IMG/VR virus record: IMGVR_UViG_3300034198_020612
Span: 1 to 24,954 of that record
DNA: 24,954 nucleotides
Strand: one strand, 5' to 3'
From: a virus
A model generated the notes under the pieces. The model was not told the DNA's origin. It made no database searches and worked only from the letters and a program-made list of their open reading frames with translations. This document shows, piece after piece, positions 1-9,479 of the stretch (position 1 is its first letter; every line of letters starts with the position of its first letter). The translations under genes and the position numbers were made by a program.

Positions 1-15
1 CCGCAGCGCGGGGGC

Positions 16-375
16 ATGTCACTGGCGAAGTTCTCCAATCTGTTTGGGTCGCAGGGACTCACGCCGCTGGTGGCCGGGGCAACCAACATCTACACCGGCA
101 ACCGCGCGCTGTCGGCGCAAGAACGTGCGAACACCGCGGCCTCTGCGGCCGAGCAGGCAGCCGCGCAGCGCGCCTACGAGCAGAGCGAGCGGCACTATCA
201 GGACGCGCTTGCGCTGGACAAAGAGCGCTGGGCCGCGCAGCAGGAGCAGGACCGTCTCGACCGCGAGGCCGCCAACGCGCGGTACGCGTCGCAGATGGCG
301 GCGTACGCCGAACAGCAGGCGCGCCGGCAGCCGTACATCAACGAAGCGCTGCGCCTCGGCGCAATCGCGCGATAG
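16..375 (+). CDS. Small coiled-coil virion-type protein
   Basis: A 119-aa protein starting at the first ATG of the window after a GGGG-rich stretch. Residues about 35-110 are rich in Ala, Gln, Glu and Arg with heptad-like spacing, so a long alpha-helical coiled coil is likely; there is no cysteine and no obvious membrane segment. I do not recognise a named family. It opens a rightward run of ejection-type proteins and its TAG stop is fused to the ribosome site of the next gene (TAGGAG), which suggests coupled translation. A minor internal virion or head-tail junction protein is the most likely role, by position only. Confidence 0.8.
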   Translation: MSLAKFSNLFGSQGLTPLVAGATNIYTGNRALSAQERANTAASAAEQAAAQRAYEQSERHYQDALALDKERWAAQQEQDRLDREAANARYASQMAAYAEQQARRQPYINEALRLGAIAR

Positions 376-384
376 GAGAGCACG

Positions 385-1293
385 ATGGCCACATGGGATG
401 ACCCGTACGCTTACAACGCCGGTTCCGCGCCAGTAGGCGCGCCGCCTGACGATGGGCGTGCGTACCTCTGGGACGGCACGCAGTGGGTTGTAGACCCGCA
501 GTACACGTACAAAGTCGACCCGACATGGGGGGGGGCTGGCAAACCGCGTTACATCCCGACCAACCCGGACGGCAGCACGATGACGCCTGCGCAGCAGGGC
601 GTGCCTGACTCGCCGACCGACCCATACGCGTCGACCACGCCACCGTCGACCACGCCACCGCCGACCGCGCCGAGCACATCGCCGACGACAACTACGACGA
701 CGACAGGTACCGGCGGCGGCGGCGGCGGCGGCAACACGGCAGCGGTAGCCCCGTCGACGACGGGCACGCCGTTCGACTGGGCCTCGAAGCCCGCCTACCG
801 CGAACTACCCGAGTATCAGGCGGCGGCGTGGGAAACGCCAACCCCGTTCAACTACGGTGCGGCCCCGACGCGCGAGAGCATCTACTCCAACCTGCAGAGC
901 GACCCCGGCTACCAGTTCCGCCTGCAGCAGGGGCTCGGCGCGATGCAGAACGCCGCCATCTCGAAAGGTATCGCGCGCACGGGCGGCACGATGAAGGGAC
1001 TGATCGACTACGCCGGCAACTTCGCGTCGCAGGAAGGCGCCAACGCGTTCGATCAAGCGCTGCGCGGCTACCAGACGGGGCTCGAAGGCGCCAAGACCGC
1101 GTGGGACACCAACTACGGGGCGATGCGCGACCGCAACCTTGGGATGCAAACGAACGCGCAGGACCTGTACAAGTCGAAACTGGCGTCCACCGAGACAGCG
1201 AGCAAGAACGCGTGGGACTATTGGAAGTACATGGCTGATCGCTCGAACGATTGGGACATGATGAAGTACAAAGTCGGCACGTCGATGATGTAG
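385..1293 (+). CDS. DNA-transfer-like virion protein with low-complexity hinge
   Basis: A 302-aa protein with TAGGAG 5' of its ATG. The N-terminal part (1-65) is Tyr/Asp/Pro rich. Residues about 70-125 are a Pro/Thr-rich linker containing a seven-Thr run and a seven-Gly run encoded by a GGC repeat (about 714-734). The C-terminal half (about 165-300) carries the pattern DPGYQFRLQQGLGAMQ, then SKGIARTGGTMKGL and ASQEGANAFDQAL, a signature I associate with phage proteins often annotated as DNA transfer or injection proteins next to the ejection genes. A run of nine G at 527-535 leaves the frame intact. The role in genome delivery is inferred from the signature and the neighbours. Confidence 0.85.
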   Translation: MATWDDPYAYNAGSAPVGAPPDDGRAYLWDGTQWVVDPQYTYKVDPTWGGAGKPRYIPTNPDGSTMTPAQQGVPDSPTDPYASTTPPSTTPPPTAPSTSPTTTTTTTGTGGGGGGGNTAAVAPSTTGTPFDWASKPAYRELPEYQAAAWETPTPFNYGAAPTRESIYSNLQSDPGYQFRLQQGLGAMQNAAISKGIARTGGTMKGLIDYAGNFASQEGANAFDQALRGYQTGLEGAKTAWDTNYGAMRDRNLGMQTNAQDLYKSKLASTETASKNAWDYWKYMADRSNDWDMMKYKVGTSMM

Positions 1294-1302
1294 GAGACGC
1301 CC

Positions 1303-2769
1303 GTGGCAGGTATCTACGTCCCGCAACCGTACACACCGGGAGCTGGTCTACAGCAGTGGCAGCAGCAGCTTGTCGACTCGCGTCTGAAACAGGAGCTGGC
1401 GATGGCGGCCGAAATGCGCCGCCGCGGCGATGTCGAGGCGCAGCGCTGGGGCAACATCGGCAAGACTTTCACGGCGACGCTGGCGGACATTGCGCAGAAC
1501 CGTGACGTGGCGAAGAAGCTTGAGCTCGACGCCGCGACGCGCGCCGAGGGCGTGCGCCAGTTCGACGCGAAGATGCGCTTCGAACAAGACCAGCTTGAAC
1601 AGAGCAAGGCGGTCGAGCGCGCGCGTCTTGCGCAGCAGACCGCTCAGATGAAACGCGAGGAGCAGACGCGCCGCGATGCGTTCGCCACGCAGATCGTGGC
1701 CGGCATGAACCCGAAGGACCGCATCGACCCCGACATGTTCAGGTCGATGTTCGCGGGGACGCCCTCGGCCGTTCGATTCGGATACGACACGGGCATCGAA
1801 CGGATGCTGCCGGCCGACACGGTGACGGGCGAGGCGCCCGGTCCATCACCAGACGACCAGTTCCGCTCGTGGCAGGACCGTGCGGCCGCCTACGAGCTGC
1901 AGCCCACCTACGAGCAGCGCCGGCAAATGGAAGCCGACCAGCTCAAGGAGCAGCAGCGCGTCGCGAGTCAAAGTGCGGCCTCGGAGCTGTCGCAGATCAC
2001 AGACCCAGAGCTGTGGCGCCAGCGCGCGTCGTTCTGGGAAGGGCAGGGCGCGACTATCGGGGCGTACACGGCGCCGCCGCGGCCGACCGACGAAGACAAG
2101 ACTTTCGCGGACTGGAGGCTGACGCATCCGAGCGGCACGCGCGCTGACTTCGCGCAGTGGCAGGCGACCATCCGACCGAACGCGCAGACCATCGGGTACG
2201 GCCAGTTCAACTTGAACGAAGTCCAGCAGCGCATCGCGGCCGGATACCAGAATGCGTATCTCAGCGCGCCGCAGACAACGCAGTTCTTCAACACGGCAAA
2301 CGCGTTCAACACGATTCGGAGCGCTGGCACGATGGCGGTGCCGACCGGCGCGAGCGACCTCGCGATGATCTACGCCAGCGTGAAGATGAACGACCCGAAC
2401 AGCGCCGTGCTGAACGGCGAGAAGATGACGGTCGAGAACGCGCGCAGCGTGCCCGAAAGCATTCGGACGCAGTTCAACAACTGGCTGTCGGGCTCGGGTG
2501 GCGACCAGTTCCAGCTTCTCACGCCTGAGCAGCGGCGCACGCTGTACGCGCAGGCGCAGACACGCATGTCGAACGCGCAACAGATGCAGCGCAACTTCCG
2601 CGACAGCTTGGCGGCGTCTGCGACCGCATCGACGGGTATTCCAGCAGAGGCGATGTATCCCAAGCACCCCGAGCTGTACATGAATGTATATGACCAGCCG
2701 GGTAATGCGAACGAGAAGGTGCCGCCGAATTGGGACGATGTGCGGAAGCAGCAGAAGGGGGGCAAGTAG
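1303..2769 (+). CDS. Internal virion (ejection-type) protein, 488 aa
   Basis: The start is a GTG at 1303, chosen because TAGGAGACGCCC lies directly before it and its stop-fused layout matches neighbouring genes. The N-terminal third is Gln/Ala/Arg/Glu rich (QQWQQQLVDSRLKQ, then long charged helices to about residue 130), typical of helical ejection proteins; the middle and C-terminal parts are also mostly helical with many Gln and few Cys. No enzyme motif is visible. It sits second in a series of increasingly large proteins placed between a DNA-transfer-like gene and the tail fibre, the position of the ejection proteins in many podoviruses. Function is inferred from composition and order. Confidence 0.8.
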   Translation: MAGIYVPQPYTPGAGLQQWQQQLVDSRLKQELAMAAEMRRRGDVEAQRWGNIGKTFTATLADIAQNRDVAKKLELDAATRAEGVRQFDAKMRFEQDQLEQSKAVERARLAQQTAQMKREEQTRRDAFATQIVAGMNPKDRIDPDMFRSMFAGTPSAVRFGYDTGIERMLPADTVTGEAPGPSPDDQFRSWQDRAAAYELQPTYEQRRQMEADQLKEQQRVASQSAASELSQITDPELWRQRASFWEGQGATIGAYTAPPRPTDEDKTFADWRLTHPSGTRADFAQWQATIRPNAQTIGYGQFNLNEVQQRIAAGYQNAYLSAPQTTQFFNTANAFNTIRSAGTMAVPTGASDLAMIYASVKMNDPNSAVLNGEKMTVENARSVPESIRTQFNNWLSGSGGDQFQLLTPEQRRTLYAQAQTRMSNAQQMQRNFRDSLAASATASTGIPAEAMYPKHPELYMNVYDQPGNANEKVPPNWDDVRKQQKGGK

Positions 2770-4433
2770 TGCCGCAATCCGCCGCGGAGCTGTTCCTGCA
2801 GCTTCCGTTCAACGACAGCCAGCGCGACAAACTCTTCTCAGCGACGTCATCTGAGGAAGCGGTGCAAATCATTGGCGGAATGAACCTGCCCGACGACGTA
2901 TCCAACAAAGCGTTCGACGCGTGGCGTCTATCTGAGACCGAGCGCCTACCCGACTTCCGAAGCGAAGCGACGCTGCCGACGCCCGAGGCGCCGATGACAG
3001 CGCGCGATGTGCTCGTGGGTGCCGGCAAGGGGCTCGTGAACACCGCGTTTGGCGTGTCGGAGATGGTGACGCCTTCGCGGGCGCTGGCGCGCGGCTACAG
3101 CCTCGGCGCGGGCACGCCGGTCTCACGCCCGCAATGGATTCCCGAATCGCAGTGGAACGCCGCCGAGGGGCGCCCGTCCATCACGATGCCGGCGAACCGC
3201 GGCGAGAAGTACGGGCAGACCGCAGAGCAGATGCTGGAATTCTTGGTGCCCGGGCCGGCCGAGGGGCGCCTCGCTAAAGGGGCGTGGGACGCCGGCCTCG
3301 CGTTCGCGCAGAGCCGCAGTCCGGTGATGGCGGCGGCGAGCGGCGCGCTGGGCGCGGCACTGCCGTCGAGGACGACTATCGCAAACATGGGGCCGCGGCT
3401 ACAGCGCTCGGCTGAACACGAAGTCGCGCAGGCGCTCGGCGCGACGCAGACAGCGCTGAAGCGTGAAGCCCAAGAGGTGGCGCCGTGGATGTTGGAAAAC
3501 GGCATCAGCGGCACACGCGACGAACTGCTACAGCGGGCCATCGCGCAAACCGACGCCACGCTGGGGCCGCAAATCCGAACCGTCGTCGACACGGCCGCGC
3601 AGCAAGGCGCCGCCGTGCCCTCGGCCGACGTGAATGCGATCATCGACGGCGTCATTGCGAAGTTCACGCGACCCAACCCGGCGAAGCCTACCGCACTAGA
3701 CCCCGTGTTTGGGTTCGAGGCCAAGGTCGACCAGCTCAAACAGCTCAAGGACTATATCGCTGGCTACGGTTCGGACATCCCGGTCGATGAGGCCCAGCGC
3801 ATCAAAATCCTGTGGGACGACATTGTGTACGGCACGAATTCGCTGTCGCCGCGTCCTGAGCGTGAATCCGCCGCGGTGTTCAAGTCTGGCGCCGACGCCC
3901 TGCGTGGGCTTATCGAGCCGCTCGTGCCGGGCCTCGGCTCGCTCAACGAGCAATTCGGACACTGGAACGCCTTGCGCAAGGTGTTGACCGCCACCGACGT
4001 GCGCACCGGCTCGCAGGGGCAAAGCCTCGCGCAGCAGATGGCGACAGGCACGTCCGCGCTCGTGGGGCTCGGCGCCTCCGCGGCGCGCGGCGCCGACACC
4101 GCGACGACGGCGATGGTCAGCGCGTTGGCCGCCGGCGCGGGCAACATGGCGATGCGCCTGATGCAGTCGCCGTGGTTTCGCACGACCGCGTCTGGCCCCG
4201 CGAAGGCCGCGCTCGCGACCGCGCTGGGGAATGGCAACGTCGTCGAGGCCGCGCACCTCGCGTCGCGCATTATCGCTACAGCGCCGGCCGCCGTGCGTGC
4301 GACACTGGCGCCCACACCGACGCAGCGCGCGCCCATTTCCATCGGCGACGTGGTGCCGGTGGGGGGCACCAAGCACCGCGTCACCAAAATCAATTCCGAT
4401 GGCACGTTCGTTGGCGTGCCGGTCCGCGAGTAG
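2769..4433 (+). CDS. Internal virion (ejection-type) protein, 554 aa
   Basis: I choose GTG at 2769, giving MPQSAAELF..., because it overlaps the previous stop by one base (TAGTG) and has an AAGGGGGG ribosome site just upstream; an in-frame ATG at 2730 would add 13 residues inside the previous gene. Residues 75-100 contain a Gly/Ala amphipathic stretch (ARDVLVGAGKGLVNTAFG) and residues about 420-475 a second Ala/Gly-rich segment, both of the kind seen in proteins that enter membranes during DNA ejection. The tail ends in a compact beta-rich piece (IGDVVPVGGTKHRVTKIN). No catalytic motif was recognised. Its place between two other large helical proteins supports an ejection role. Confidence 0.8.
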   Translation: MPQSAAELFLQLPFNDSQRDKLFSATSSEEAVQIIGGMNLPDDVSNKAFDAWRLSETERLPDFRSEATLPTPEAPMTARDVLVGAGKGLVNTAFGVSEMVTPSRALARGYSLGAGTPVSRPQWIPESQWNAAEGRPSITMPANRGEKYGQTAEQMLEFLVPGPAEGRLAKGAWDAGLAFAQSRSPVMAAASGALGAALPSRTTIANMGPRLQRSAEHEVAQALGATQTALKREAQEVAPWMLENGISGTRDELLQRAIAQTDATLGPQIRTVVDTAAQQGAAVPSADVNAIIDGVIAKFTRPNPAKPTALDPVFGFEAKVDQLKQLKDYIAGYGSDIPVDEAQRIKILWDDIVYGTNSLSPRPERESAAVFKSGADALRGLIEPLVPGLGSLNEQFGHWNALRKVLTATDVRTGSQGQSLAQQMATGTSALVGLGASAARGADTATTAMVSALAAGAGNMAMRLMQSPWFRTTASGPAKAALATALGNGNVVEAAHLASRIIATAPAAVRATLAPTPTQRAPISIGDVVPVGGTKHRVTKINSDGTFVGVPVRE

Positions 4434-4436
4434 ACC

Positions 4437-7400
4437 ATGCCGATCACCAGCCGCACGTTCAGTGTGTCAGACATCGACCCGTCGTACGACGGGTCGAGCT
4501 TCAACCTGAGCCTATACAGCGACGAGGACGGACGTCCGCGGCCGCAGGACTACCCGGACGAGGCGTCGTATGTCGCCGCCTTCCGCGCGTGGCAGGCGCA
4601 GCAGGCCGACGCGGATGCCGCTGCGGGGCTCTCAGAGCCCACTTTCCGCTCGCACGCTGTCGTCCCTACCGACGAGCAGCTTGCGGCCGCACAGGCGCCC
4701 GCAGACGCCTCCGCGGGCCTGTCTGGGCGCATGTCGCTGGCTGACATGGCCAGCAACTTCATGCCGATGGCCGGCACGACGCTGGGCAGCGTCGTCGGCG
4801 GGACGCCGGGCGCGGTGATTGGCAACGCCGCCGGCGCCGGGTACGGGGCGCTGCTGCGCCACGGCGCCGACATCGGCCCAGCGCTCCGTGATATCTACCA
4901 GAACTACCGCGGCGGCGACCCGGCCGTGCGGAGCGCTATGCTCGGCGGCGCCGGCGCCGGGATGGCCGAAGGCGCGGTGCGCGTGATGCCCGGCGGCATG
5001 TCGGGCATGGACGCGGTCGAGGACGTGCGCCGCGGCAACTACCTGTCGGCGGCGGCCGAGGCGGGGTTGTCCGCGCTCGACCTTGCCGGCGTCAGCGGTG
5101 GCGGCGCAATGGGCGCCGCGCTGCGTGAGGCACCGAGGCGCACCCTCGCGGGCCTCGCGGCCGGCATCCCGGCTGGCGCGGTGGCGAGTATGGGCGCCGC
5201 CGAGGCCGCGCGCATGGCGGGCCTGAGCCCGGACGCGCAGCGCGCGCTCGGGATTGCGGGTGGCGCGCTTGGCGGTATGGGCGCCGGCGCGCTGGCGCAC
5301 GGGTCTCCGCTGAACGCCGCCGACGAGACTGGCGCGGTGGGTGATGTCGCTGGGGCGCGCGCGCGCCGTCTCGACACGACCACCGAGGCGCCATCCGACG
5401 TCACCCCGAATTCGCTCGCCGCGCTTGCGCAGGGCGAGCCCACGCCACCAGCGGTGGCCCCACGGGCCACGGGCACCGAGACCACGGCGCCGGGCGTGCC
5501 ATTCGAGTACCCGGCGAACTCGGGCGCATGGACGCCGACCAGCGTGCCGGCTGTCGTGAAGTCGCTCCCGGCGAAAGTGGGCGCCAAACTGGTCAACGCG
5601 TTGAAGGCCGTGCCGGCTGCCAAGAACACGCTGAAGCATCTGCACCCCGACGAGATCGAGGCGCTGTTCACCGGCAACAACGCCGAAGAGCGCCTGACTG
5701 AGCTGCAATACTGGCGCGAGCGTATGCCGAAGGTCGACGACGTCATCGGCACCATCCTCGGTGGGCGTACCAAACAAGGTTGGTACGAGAACAGTCGCAA
5801 GGCTATCGAATTGGTCTTTGGGTCCGACGCTGATGTGTTCACGGGCATCCTTGCGGCAACATCGCCGCAGACGAGCGTGGAAAGCAATCTGTCCAACGCG
5901 CTCAACATCTATGTCAATTGGGTAAAAGCCGGACGCCCGAGGGACGAGGCCAGCATCGTAACGGTCATGGGCCGCAGTGTGCAGGGCAATAAAGGCGACG
6001 CGTCTGTCCTCAACGCGTGGCGTAATAACACGGTCGCGGCCATCCAAGAGAAAATGAACGGGACACTGAGCGGCCCGAAGGTCGACAGCTTCTGGGCGAA
6101 CCTGCGGTCTCGCCCGCGCGTGCTCGTCGAGGGCGGCGGCATGGACCCACGCCAAGCGGCCACGATGGACGCGTGGATGTCCAACATCTTTGGCGTGGTG
6201 CAGAGGGCGTTCGGCAGTGGTCCCAAGAAGTTGGAGGCGGGGAACCCGGGCATGAGCGAAGGGTACCTTGCCGGCACAGCCCTCCTCCGCGAAGCGGCCG
6301 CGAAGCTGGGCATCTCAGCGTCCGAGGCGCAGGAGACGGCGTGGAGCTGGGGCAAGGCACTGTACGAGAAGGCCGACGAGCTGAGTGCGCTGGAGGGCCG
6401 CCGCGTCACAGCGCGCGAGGTTATTGAGAAGGGGCTCCTCTCCGAGAAAGACATCCTCGCGACGCCCGACTTCTCGTCGCTGTTGCAGGATGAATCACTG
6501 CCGTACGCGCGCATCTTGCAGTCGATGCCGGGCATGGACCCTGCGGCTCGACTGAAGGGATTGCAGGGTGTGGCGCGCACTATCGCCGCGCCGACAGCTA
6601 TCCAGAAGCAATGGCTGCTCCGTAGCGCCGACCGCCTCGATGCGCTGAAGGCAATGCGCGACATCAACGCGGACCTGAAAGCCGGCACGCCGCGCGCGGG
6701 GTCGGTCGTAGCGGCTCTCCCTATGGAAGGGCGCCCCGGGATGACCACCGGCGTGAACCCGGCCGCGTGGGACGCGAGCATGACACAGAAGCAGCAGGAC
6801 TCGGCCTCTGGCAAAGTGCTAAATCCGCTGACGAACGCAGGTGGGCGCAGCGTGATGCTCGACGCGATGCTCCCGGGGCGCGTCGGCGAGACACGCTCGG
6901 GCACGGGGTACTATGCGCCAGAGGGGCGCCCCGTGGAGCTGAATCGCAGCGCCGTGTACCCCGTACGCGTGCAGGCCGGGAAACTCCCGAAGAGCGCGCG
7001 TGGTGAGGGCGACGAGGGCATCCGTATCAACCCGAAGCAGGAAGGCGCTATCGAGATGGCGGGACGCCTGCAGGGGGCTATGACGGGGCAGAAAGCGACC
7101 GTGCATTCCGCGCTGGCGTTTGGCACGCCCAAGCAGCCGCTGCTCGAAGGCGAAATCGACGCGGTCCGCATGCCGATGAACAAGCGAATGCCGCGCGACG
7201 GCGTCGCGGCCATCGTGCCCGAGGTAAAGGCCGCGCTCAGAGAACTGGGCGCCGAGGGCGCCGATCCCGATTACGACCTGATCGCGCACGAAGACGGGCT
7301 TGACCTGATCCGTGTCGACGGGAAGCCGATGTTGAGCAGCGAGCGCGACACGGTGAAGCGTGTGCTGACCACCGTCGCCTCGCGCTACATGGACGTGCCG

Positions 7401-7775
7401 AAGCAAGGGTTCAAGTTTGCGGACGGCAAAAACATCTCACACGATGCCTACCAGACCGTGCCGTGGTCGAAGCAGCAGGGCACCGGGGCGGTGACGCAGT
7501 TTGCGATGCGAGGGTACGACGAGTTGTCGCGCGCGCAGCAATCCGCGCTCGACGGGCGCGACGTGAAACTCGCGGCCGCAAAGCTGTTCGATTACTACTC
7601 AACCGACCCCAACACGCGTCAGGATCATCTCAACATGTTGCGCATCATCTCGGAAGGTGGTGTGTCTGCGCTGGCCCGGGCGATGAAAGACCCGGCGCAG
7701 GTGCTGCCCGCGCTGGCCGCGCTGGGGCTGGCCCCGTACCTTGCGTCGACAAGCACCCAGCCGCAGCAGAACTAG
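4437..7775 (+). CDS. Giant polyvalent ejection-type protein, 1112 aa
   Basis: The largest gene of the window, starting three bases after the previous stop. Residues about 95-300 are long Gly/Ala-rich stretches (for example GTTLGSVVGGTPGAVIGNAA), resembling membrane-active ejection proteins. Residues about 400-645 form a distinct globular domain with WYENSRKAIELVFG, then LAATSPQTSVESNL and a Trp/Lys-rich helix, a pattern I have seen in other large phage and mobile-element polyvalent proteins whose activity is unknown. A second compact region lies at about 820-1000, ending with helices near the C terminus. No lysozyme or transglycosylase motif was found. Its size and place just before the tail fibre fit the largest ejected protein; one domain may be an effector delivered with the DNA. 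Confidence 0.8.
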   Translation: MPITSRTFSVSDIDPSYDGSSFNLSLYSDEDGRPRPQDYPDEASYVAAFRAWQAQQADADAAAGLSEPTFRSHAVVPTDEQLAAAQAPADASAGLSGRMSLADMASNFMPMAGTTLGSVVGGTPGAVIGNAAGAGYGALLRHGADIGPALRDIYQNYRGGDPAVRSAMLGGAGAGMAEGAVRVMPGGMSGMDAVEDVRRGNYLSAAAEAGLSALDLAGVSGGGAMGAALREAPRRTLAGLAAGIPAGAVASMGAAEAARMAGLSPDAQRALGIAGGALGGMGAGALAHGSPLNAADETGAVGDVAGARARRLDTTTEAPSDVTPNSLAALAQGEPTPPAVAPRATGTETTAPGVPFEYPANSGAWTPTSVPAVVKSLPAKVGAKLVNALKAVPAAKNTLKHLHPDEIEALFTGNNAEERLTELQYWRERMPKVDDVIGTILGGRTKQGWYENSRKAIELVFGSDADVFTGILAATSPQTSVESNLSNALNIYVNWVKAGRPRDEASIVTVMGRSVQGNKGDASVLNAWRNNTVAAIQEKMNGTLSGPKVDSFWANLRSRPRVLVEGGGMDPRQAATMDAWMSNIFGVVQRAFGSGPKKLEAGNPGMSEGYLAGTALLREAAAKLGISASEAQETAWSWGKALYEKADELSALEGRRVTAREVIEKGLLSEKDILATPDFSSLLQDESLPYARILQSMPGMDPAARLKGLQGVARTIAAPTAIQKQWLLRSADRLDALKAMRDINADLKAGTPRAGSVVAALPMEGRPGMTTGVNPAAWDASMTQKQQDSASGKVLNPLTNAGGRSVMLDAMLPGRVGETRSGTGYYAPEGRPVELNRSAVYPVRVQAGKLPKSARGEGDEGIRINPKQEGAIEMAGRLQGAMTGQKATVHSALAFGTPKQPLLEGEIDAVRMPMNKRMPRDGVAAIVPEVKAALRELGAEGADPDYDLIAHEDGLDLIRVDGKPMLSSERDTVKRVLTTVASRYMDVPKQGFKFADGKNISHDAYQTVPWSKQQGTGAVTQFAMRGYDELSRAQQSALDGRDVKLAAAKLFDYYSTDPNTRQDHLNMLRIISEGGVSALARAMKDPAQVLPALAALGLAPYLASTSTQPQQN

Positions 7776-7784
7776 GAGCACTGA

Positions 7785-9470
7785 ATGGCTACCGGCACAG
7801 TCATGCCGTCGCCCAAGTTTGTGGGCTACGACAACAACGGCGACCCGCTATCAGGCGGCAAGCTATACACGTACGCGGCGGGCACCACGACGCCACAGAC
7901 CACCTACAGCGACGTCGCCCTGTCGGTACCGAACGCGAACCCGATCATCCTTGATGCCGCAGGGCGCGCGACGGTGTTTTTATCGGGCACGTCCTACAAG
8001 TTCGTACTCGCGGGCGCGAACGACAGTGTGGTCTGGACGCAGGACAACGTCAGTGCGGTCGCGCCGTTCTCCGTCAACCTCGACATCCCGGGCACGGCCG
8101 GCGAATACCTGCCGGCGAACGCGGTAGTGTATTTATCGGATGGCTCGGGCTCGAAGACCGCCGGCCAGTGGTATCTCGCCGACGCCGATTTCGCGTACGC
8201 CTCGACGGGCCCGCAGATTGGCATGACGCCAGACGTTATTGCGCTTGGCGCGAGCGGGTCTATTCGCGTACAAGGCCGCGCGACCACTGCCAGCGCGGTG
8301 GTTGTCGGCAGCACGTACTACGTGAGCACAACCGCCGGCGGCGTGGTGACGCCGGCGCCGGGGACCAACGCGCGCGTGGTCGGCGTCGCCGATAGTGCGT
8401 CCACGCTGGTTATCTCGCCCAACCCGGCGGCGCTCGGTCTAAACCCGACGTTCACGACGGTGACGGCGACGTCGTCGATGAGCGCGCCTGTGTTTGCAGG
8501 CAGCACGTCGGTATCCGCGCCAGCCGTCTCTGCCACCACCAGCCTGACAATGGGCGCCACCAACAAGTTCTACTTGGATGGCGGCGGCGACACATACCTG
8601 ACTGAATCGAGCGCCAACAACGTCTCGCTGCAGGTGGGCGGCGGCGAGCGTGTGTCGGTGAGCACATCGCTCGTCAACGTCACGACGGGCCTGACGGTGG
8701 CAGGCACGACGACAGTCGGGGCGGTGTCTTTAACCGGCGGCGCGTCGGCGACCGTGACCACCACTGGCACCATCAACGACCTCGCTACCGGGTTGACGTT
8801 CAGGCCCGGCGTCGAAGTGGTGCTGCGCATGAACAACGCGAGCGACGCGACCATCACTGGAGTCTCGGGCGGTGTAGACGGCGCCATCTTAAGCATCATC
8901 AGCATCGGCGCCGGCAATGTGTTCCTGTCACATCAAGCCGCCGGCAGCACCGCGACTAACCGCCTGATCAACATCATCACCAGCTCGACAACGCCGTTGG
9001 CGGCGGTCGTGGGTACCGCCACCTACGTCTACGACTCCACGTCGGGCCGGTGGCGTCTGATCCGTCACGAGCAGGGCGGCTTTATCACGTACACGCCAGC
9101 ATTGACCAATATCACCATCGGCAACGGCACGGTCGCTGGTCGCTACTATGTGCGCGGCCTTGACGTGCGCATCGAGATGAAAGTAACTGCTGGCAGCACA
9201 ACGACGTTTGGGGCTGGTGGTTCGTTTACGTATAGTGTGCCGTATACAGCGAGTGCGCCATACACTACGTATCCTGTGTCAAACGCGACTGGCTACCATG
9301 TAGGTACAGGACTCTCGACGGGTGCGATTGGACTCAACAATGGCGCGTCCACATTTGCCGTCAGTCGTGTGACTGATTTAGAAAGCGCAAACGGGTGGAA
9401 TAACTCGACGCCGTTTGTGTGGTCGAGCGGCGACTATATGGCTATCTGTGCCATCTACGCCACATCGTAG
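7785..9470 (+). CDS. Tail fibre / receptor-binding protein, 561 aa
   Basis: Preceded by TAGGAG fused to the previous stop. Residues 1-95 (PSPKFVGYDNNGDPLSGGKL, then TTYSDVALSVPNANPIILDA and GRATVFLSG) form the N-terminal attachment domain typical of podoviral tail fibres and spikes. The middle is Thr/Ser/Val/Gly-rich, beta-structured and repetitive (many TTVTATSS-like strands). A region near 325-430 (DLATGLTFRPGVEVVLRM) looks like a generic fibre repeat domain, and the end (TPALTNITIGNGTVAGRYY to YATS) is a receptor-binding tip of a common type. No autoproteolytic chaperone domain is visible. Bases about 9170-9460 are clearly richer in A/T than the rest, suggesting an exchanged tip. Confidence 0.88.
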   Translation: MATGTVMPSPKFVGYDNNGDPLSGGKLYTYAAGTTTPQTTYSDVALSVPNANPIILDAAGRATVFLSGTSYKFVLAGANDSVVWTQDNVSAVAPFSVNLDIPGTAGEYLPANAVVYLSDGSGSKTAGQWYLADADFAYASTGPQIGMTPDVIALGASGSIRVQGRATTASAVVVGSTYYVSTTAGGVVTPAPGTNARVVGVADSASTLVISPNPAALGLNPTFTTVTATSSMSAPVFAGSTSVSAPAVSATTSLTMGATNKFYLDGGGDTYLTESSANNVSLQVGGGERVSVSTSLVNVTTGLTVAGTTTVGAVSLTGGASATVTTTGTINDLATGLTFRPGVEVVLRMNNASDATITGVSGGVDGAILSIISIGAGNVFLSHQAAGSTATNRLINIITSSTTPLAAVVGTATYVYDSTSGRWRLIRHEQGGFITYTPALTNITIGNGTVAGRYYVRGLDVRIEMKVTAGSTTTFGAGGSFTYSVPYTASAPYTTYPVSNATGYHVGTGLSTGAIGLNNGASTFAVSRVTDLESANGWNNSTPFVWSSGDYMAICAIYATS

Positions 9471-9479
9471 GAGACGCCA

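Noticed and set aside
4632-6155. 507-aa open frame on the minus strand
   Set aside because: It lies entirely under the 1112-aa gene, has Arg/His/Gly-rich composition typical of antisense frames in GC-rich DNA, and has no ribosome site.
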